The notes beneath the pieces were generated by a model. That model was not told the origin of the DNA. It searched no databases and worked only from the letters and a program-made list of their open reading frames with translations. Positions 60,135-64,000 of a stretch of 64,000 nt of DNA are shown piece after piece. How positions within the stretch are numbered: position 1 is the first letter of the stretch; every line of letters starts with the position of its first letter. This stretch comes from Anas platyrhynchos (lineage: Eukaryota > Chordata > Aves > Anseriformes > Anatidae): assembly GCF_047663525.1 (NCBI RefSeq), contig NC_092599.1, positions 25,291,501 to 25,355,500 of the forward strand, read 5' to 3'. A program made the translations under genes and the position numbers.

Positions 60135-63100
60135 ATCCTCTTTCCTTACTACCCTTTTGGAAGTCAGTACTCTTCAGACAGCTGCAGGCCCTCTTTCAAC
60201 TTACATTTCTGGGAACAAAAACAAATTTTCATGTTGAATTTATGTCTCACTTTTGAGTATTTGGGCTCCTCAGTGTTGTATTTGTAAATATTTCATTTCT
60301 CTGAGTTTGCCCTTTAAAAACCAAGGGCATTAAAGATCTCTTCCTGTTTACCCATTTAAGTTAAAGCAAATCAATGAAGAATCATAGGATCTAAAGTTCT
60401 TTTGTTTTTTCCTAAATTTTTTCTTAATCCTCAATATCAGATTTGTCATGGCAAAGAAATCAATGAAGATACTGGTTGAATGTCAGTACCTAGGCTCTTG
60501 GATTATTACTACCATTTTTTTCCCCATAATCCATATTTAGAAAGCTAAAATGTCATATATGACTAGAGTGAACACTCCTATCTACTTTTTTCCCTTTAAT
60601 ACTGTTAGAGAGATCTACAGTTTCCAAAAACTACCTCATCAGAAATTCCTTAGTATCTCTTCCAGACTTCACTGACTCAAGAAACAATGTTATTGACCAC
60701 ACATCTTAGCTTCCTTTCTATTTTCTCTGAACATCATCTTAATTTTTGTAATTACTTTCGTTAGTTAACCTATAGAGCTGGGGTTCAAGCAGATCAAGTT
60801 CCTATGTCTAGACATATGTTCCTATGTCTATGAGACTTCCCCCATTCCACACGAACACCTCTATAGTGGCATGCTGACCACAACTAATTAATAATCAAAT
60901 CCATTCTTCAATGGAGTTACATATCTGGTTATCCCTATTATCAGTATTTATATCTTCCTTTTTCCCTTGCCACTTCTCCTATTACTCTTTTGCTATTTTT
61001 ACTACATTTGCCATTTTCTTTTTTTAATTCTTCTTAAGTACTAAGTTAGTTTAAAAGAATTCATTACTTCTTCCGAAGTCTCATTTTTGACACTTTCTTT
61101 TACTATTTTTCCACTCTCAATTTGAAGATTACACTATTGCAGTGGAATCTATCCATCATGAAGAGCTTGATTTCGTTGAATGTTACCTTGTAGTCAGGTA
61201 TTCTAAATGAATCTTGAAGTGATTTTTGTTTCTTTTTTAACTTTTATTTATTTATTTATTTATTAAGGGGATTAAAATAATTTCACCCATATAGCCCCAG
61301 CACCTTTCCTAATCTTGGGCAATTACTCGTTAGAGCAAATAATTGTCATTTGTTCCAAGTACCAGTCTTTGCTAGTAGTGACATTGTTACCAGCTTACCG
61401 TCCCCCTCCATACTAGACACCCAAAATTTTCTTTTTAAGTGAAAGAATGTCCTTCTAGAGAATGGAAGTTTTTACCCTGACATCTTTTAAGGCACTGATC
61501 CTTTATTTCCGTCTTACTATTCTAATCTTACTAATTACTATTTAACCCCCAAACTACTCTTTCCCATTATGTTTTTGTTTGTTTGTTTGTTTTTAACATA
61601 ATTTGCAAATTGCTTTCAGCAAGACATTAAAGATAATGTTATTTCATTAATTTAAAATTAGTCAAGGTGATTCTCATGATATTTTCTGTTGTTCTTATGC
61701 ACAAATTGCAAAACACAACTTTTGTTAGCCTCACACTGAATTACTTAATTACAGGATGAAATCATATTCAGTAATAACAACTAAAGCACTTAGCCGTGTT
61801 CAAGAATGAAGTGAAAATCATTTAGATTCTTGCAAGTGGGTTCTCAGAGTTCCAATACATTTTTAAAGATACTTTTATATCACATAAAATGCATTCTTTT
61901 ATATGATAGGACAATCCATAACAGAAGAAAATGAAGATCTTCATCCACTACAGCACTCTTTACTCTGAAAGAGAATGTCATGCTATAACCATTACAAAGA
62001 ATTTCATTATTCTCTCAACCACAGCAGCCACCCAGTGGCTACTCTTTTTAATACTCAGACACGCATAAAACCAGGAATTTAGGAGATGGTCAGAACTTGC
62101 AATTTTCAGTGATAGCCTCTTGCATTAAATATTCCTTTTATGTGAAAGAGGAAATAAAGCCATCAACATTTTTTCTTTGGAAGCAGACTCTACACAAACA
62201 TTCAGAAGAAGAGGAAGAAGAAAAAAACAAAGATATGGATGTAAATGTTGTGAGGCTCTTTTGTCATTACTGTTTATATATATATATATATAAACATATA
62301 TATAAACATATATAGTGTCTGTTTGCTTTTCTTTAAATAAGAGACTGTTAATAAGAAGATATATTGTTAATAAAGTTTTAATAGGAAAATATTTCTGTGT
62401 GATAGGCTATTTTTTTTCTTTAAACTATAAATCTAGAGAGAAAAAAAAAGTTATTAAATGGAAAAAAAGTTATTAATGGATGTTAAAAGTATCAAGAAAT
62501 TTAGACCAACAGCACTGACAGATGTTTCTGAACTACATTATAACTCGTTATGAAAGTTTTGCAACAGTTCTCAATCTTGCAGGAACATAAGAGAATTTAT
62601 TTCATGCCTTATTTAAGTGTCTTTTTGCGTAGGTGCCAGAAAATGGCTTCATATCCAAAAGCTTGCCTGTTTTTTTTTTTAACTGTATTGGTCTAGCTAA
62701 AAATGTTACTCTCCCTGCCATTTTTGCCTTGAAGATATCCGTAAACCTTCACAGTTTCAATATTAGTGATTATTAGACACTTTAATATTTATAAAGCAAT
62801 TATATACAGCCAAAGAGGAACTTAAATAATAAAATTCATTTAAGATGACAAGAAGCATGAAGTTCTTCATCCACATTCTTATGATCTTCCAAATACTCTA
62901 CTTGAAACCACTTCTTTCCATTTTCTAAGTTCCAAGTTTAACAAAATCTGTGTACATAATGTTTCAATAATGAGGAAAACCTCTATAAAATTCAAAAACT
63001 ATAACAAATATAAATTATTATCAATGAATAATGCATGTTACTACCAGACAAGAAGTGACAGACGATTACAAAGAAAAGAACCAATACACTTTGTTGTAAA

Positions 63101-63676
63101 TGGCATCGGTTTCTGCTGTGCATACCTAAGTATGTTGGAAGATATATACTTATTGTTACAGGAGTTCCCTCCAGCAATCTTAATATTTGGAAACTGCTAT
63201 AGTGCACTCTCATTTCAATTGAATGAATGCCATTCTTTGATATTCCTGTATAAGAAACAGAATCAGGAATGATTCTTTGAAATATAAACTTGTGTAATAA
63301 TTTTGCGTTCTTTCACGTTATTACTAGCCTCTACAACTGTATTACTTGTGCTTTCAGTAAACTGATAAAATTTTTTGCCATTTCATCTATAATGATAATG
63401 ATCTCTAGGAAACAAAATACATAATTAAAAAATCATAAGCTGACCTTCAATGTATGTTTGACCAAAGTCTGGAATTTCTCTTTGAACTGAATCTGATAAT
63501 TGTGTTCTGTGCTAGAGACGATCACGTACAGTCAGGACTATGCTGCAGCTTCCTTGACACAAAGCTACACAGTCAGTGTCACCAGTCTTCCATACATGTG
63601 TAGGACAAGCCCACTTTCTGCATCAAGCTGAGTGAAGGTCTACATGAAGTCTTTTAGCAGCACCTACAGATTCCTG

Positions 63677-63714
<38 letters not shown>

Positions 63715-64000
63715 CTCTCAGAGATAGCCACTTCTTTTTGTCACATTTTCTGCTTACTTAAATTTCTTTTTCTTCTCCATCATTATTAGCCCCCAACTTC
63801 AAGATGACCCATTTATTTCTGCCCATTTTTCTTTGTAGAGGGTTCAGAACCTCTAACTGAGAACCCAGGAATCAAACATTTTGACACATCTACTTGTTGG
63901 TTTGACACCTGGAATTTGATATATAAGTTCAGGTTGAGGAACTGGTATGTTCTCCAAAGCAGACTGCAGGCAACACACAAAAAGTTAATGGAAATATGTA
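60135..64000. other. No gene recognised; AT-rich with simple repeats
   Basis: Only simple repeats stand out: (ttta)n near 61,245, (gttt)n near 61,575, (ta)n at about 62,272-62,313 and a (gttt)-rich run near 63,690. Confidence 0.5.

Overview
The window is avian nuclear DNA. CR1-type LINE 3' ends carrying the bird-typical (ATTCTATGAT)n tail occur repeatedly, there are several endogenous retroviruses (ERVs) and LTRs, and the recognisable host genes are vertebrate and intron-containing. The species cannot be named from the sequence. A GKAP1 exon (Z-linked in birds as far as I know) and the young ERV content would fit a sex chromosome, but that is inference.

Layout. (1) Positions 1-5.44 kb, minus strand: an ATG4A-like autophagy protease copy. 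Eight exons with consensus splice sites run off the left edge. The Cys and the Asp/His boxes are kept, but the 5' coding end is missing. (2) Positions 7.06-9.0 kb, plus strand: an unrecognised GC-rich, proline-rich two-exon gene. (3) Positions 9.4-12.7 kb: AT-rich tandem and segmental repeats, a CR1 and a microsatellite. (4) Positions 14.4-25.15 kb, minus strand: a diverged USP42-like deubiquitinase with 15 mapped exons. Cys and His boxes are present, but a CR1 lies inside a catalytic-domain exon, one exon ends in a stop without a visible donor, and the Lys-rich C-terminal region is frameshifted. Its C-terminal exon block is duplicated at 12.9-14.0 kb and 28.1-29.2 kb. A CpG island at 37.2-38.35 kb may hold its promoter and 5'UTR exon. 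(5) Positions 30,965-34,579: a young ERV with near-identical LTRs whose interior contains no recognisable gag or pol. It carries an intronless, internally deleted copy of host VLDLR (signal sequence, LDL-receptor class A and EGF modules) fused in frame to the C-terminal part of an alpharetrovirus-type Env. (6) Positions 39,207-45,602, minus strand: a degraded gammaretrovirus-like ERV with a tRNA-His primer site and a perfect 5-bp target duplication. (7) Positions 45.7-48.84 kb: CR1 pieces and two further LTRs. (8) Position 51.66 kb: the first coding exon of GKAP1, followed by a CpG island. (9) The remainder to 64 kb is AT-rich non-coding DNA with three CR1 tails.

The main discovery candidate is the VLDLR-transducing ERV. 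A retroviral element has captured a spliced host receptor ectodomain and attached it to a retroviral membrane anchor. One TGA codon now interrupts the fusion frame.
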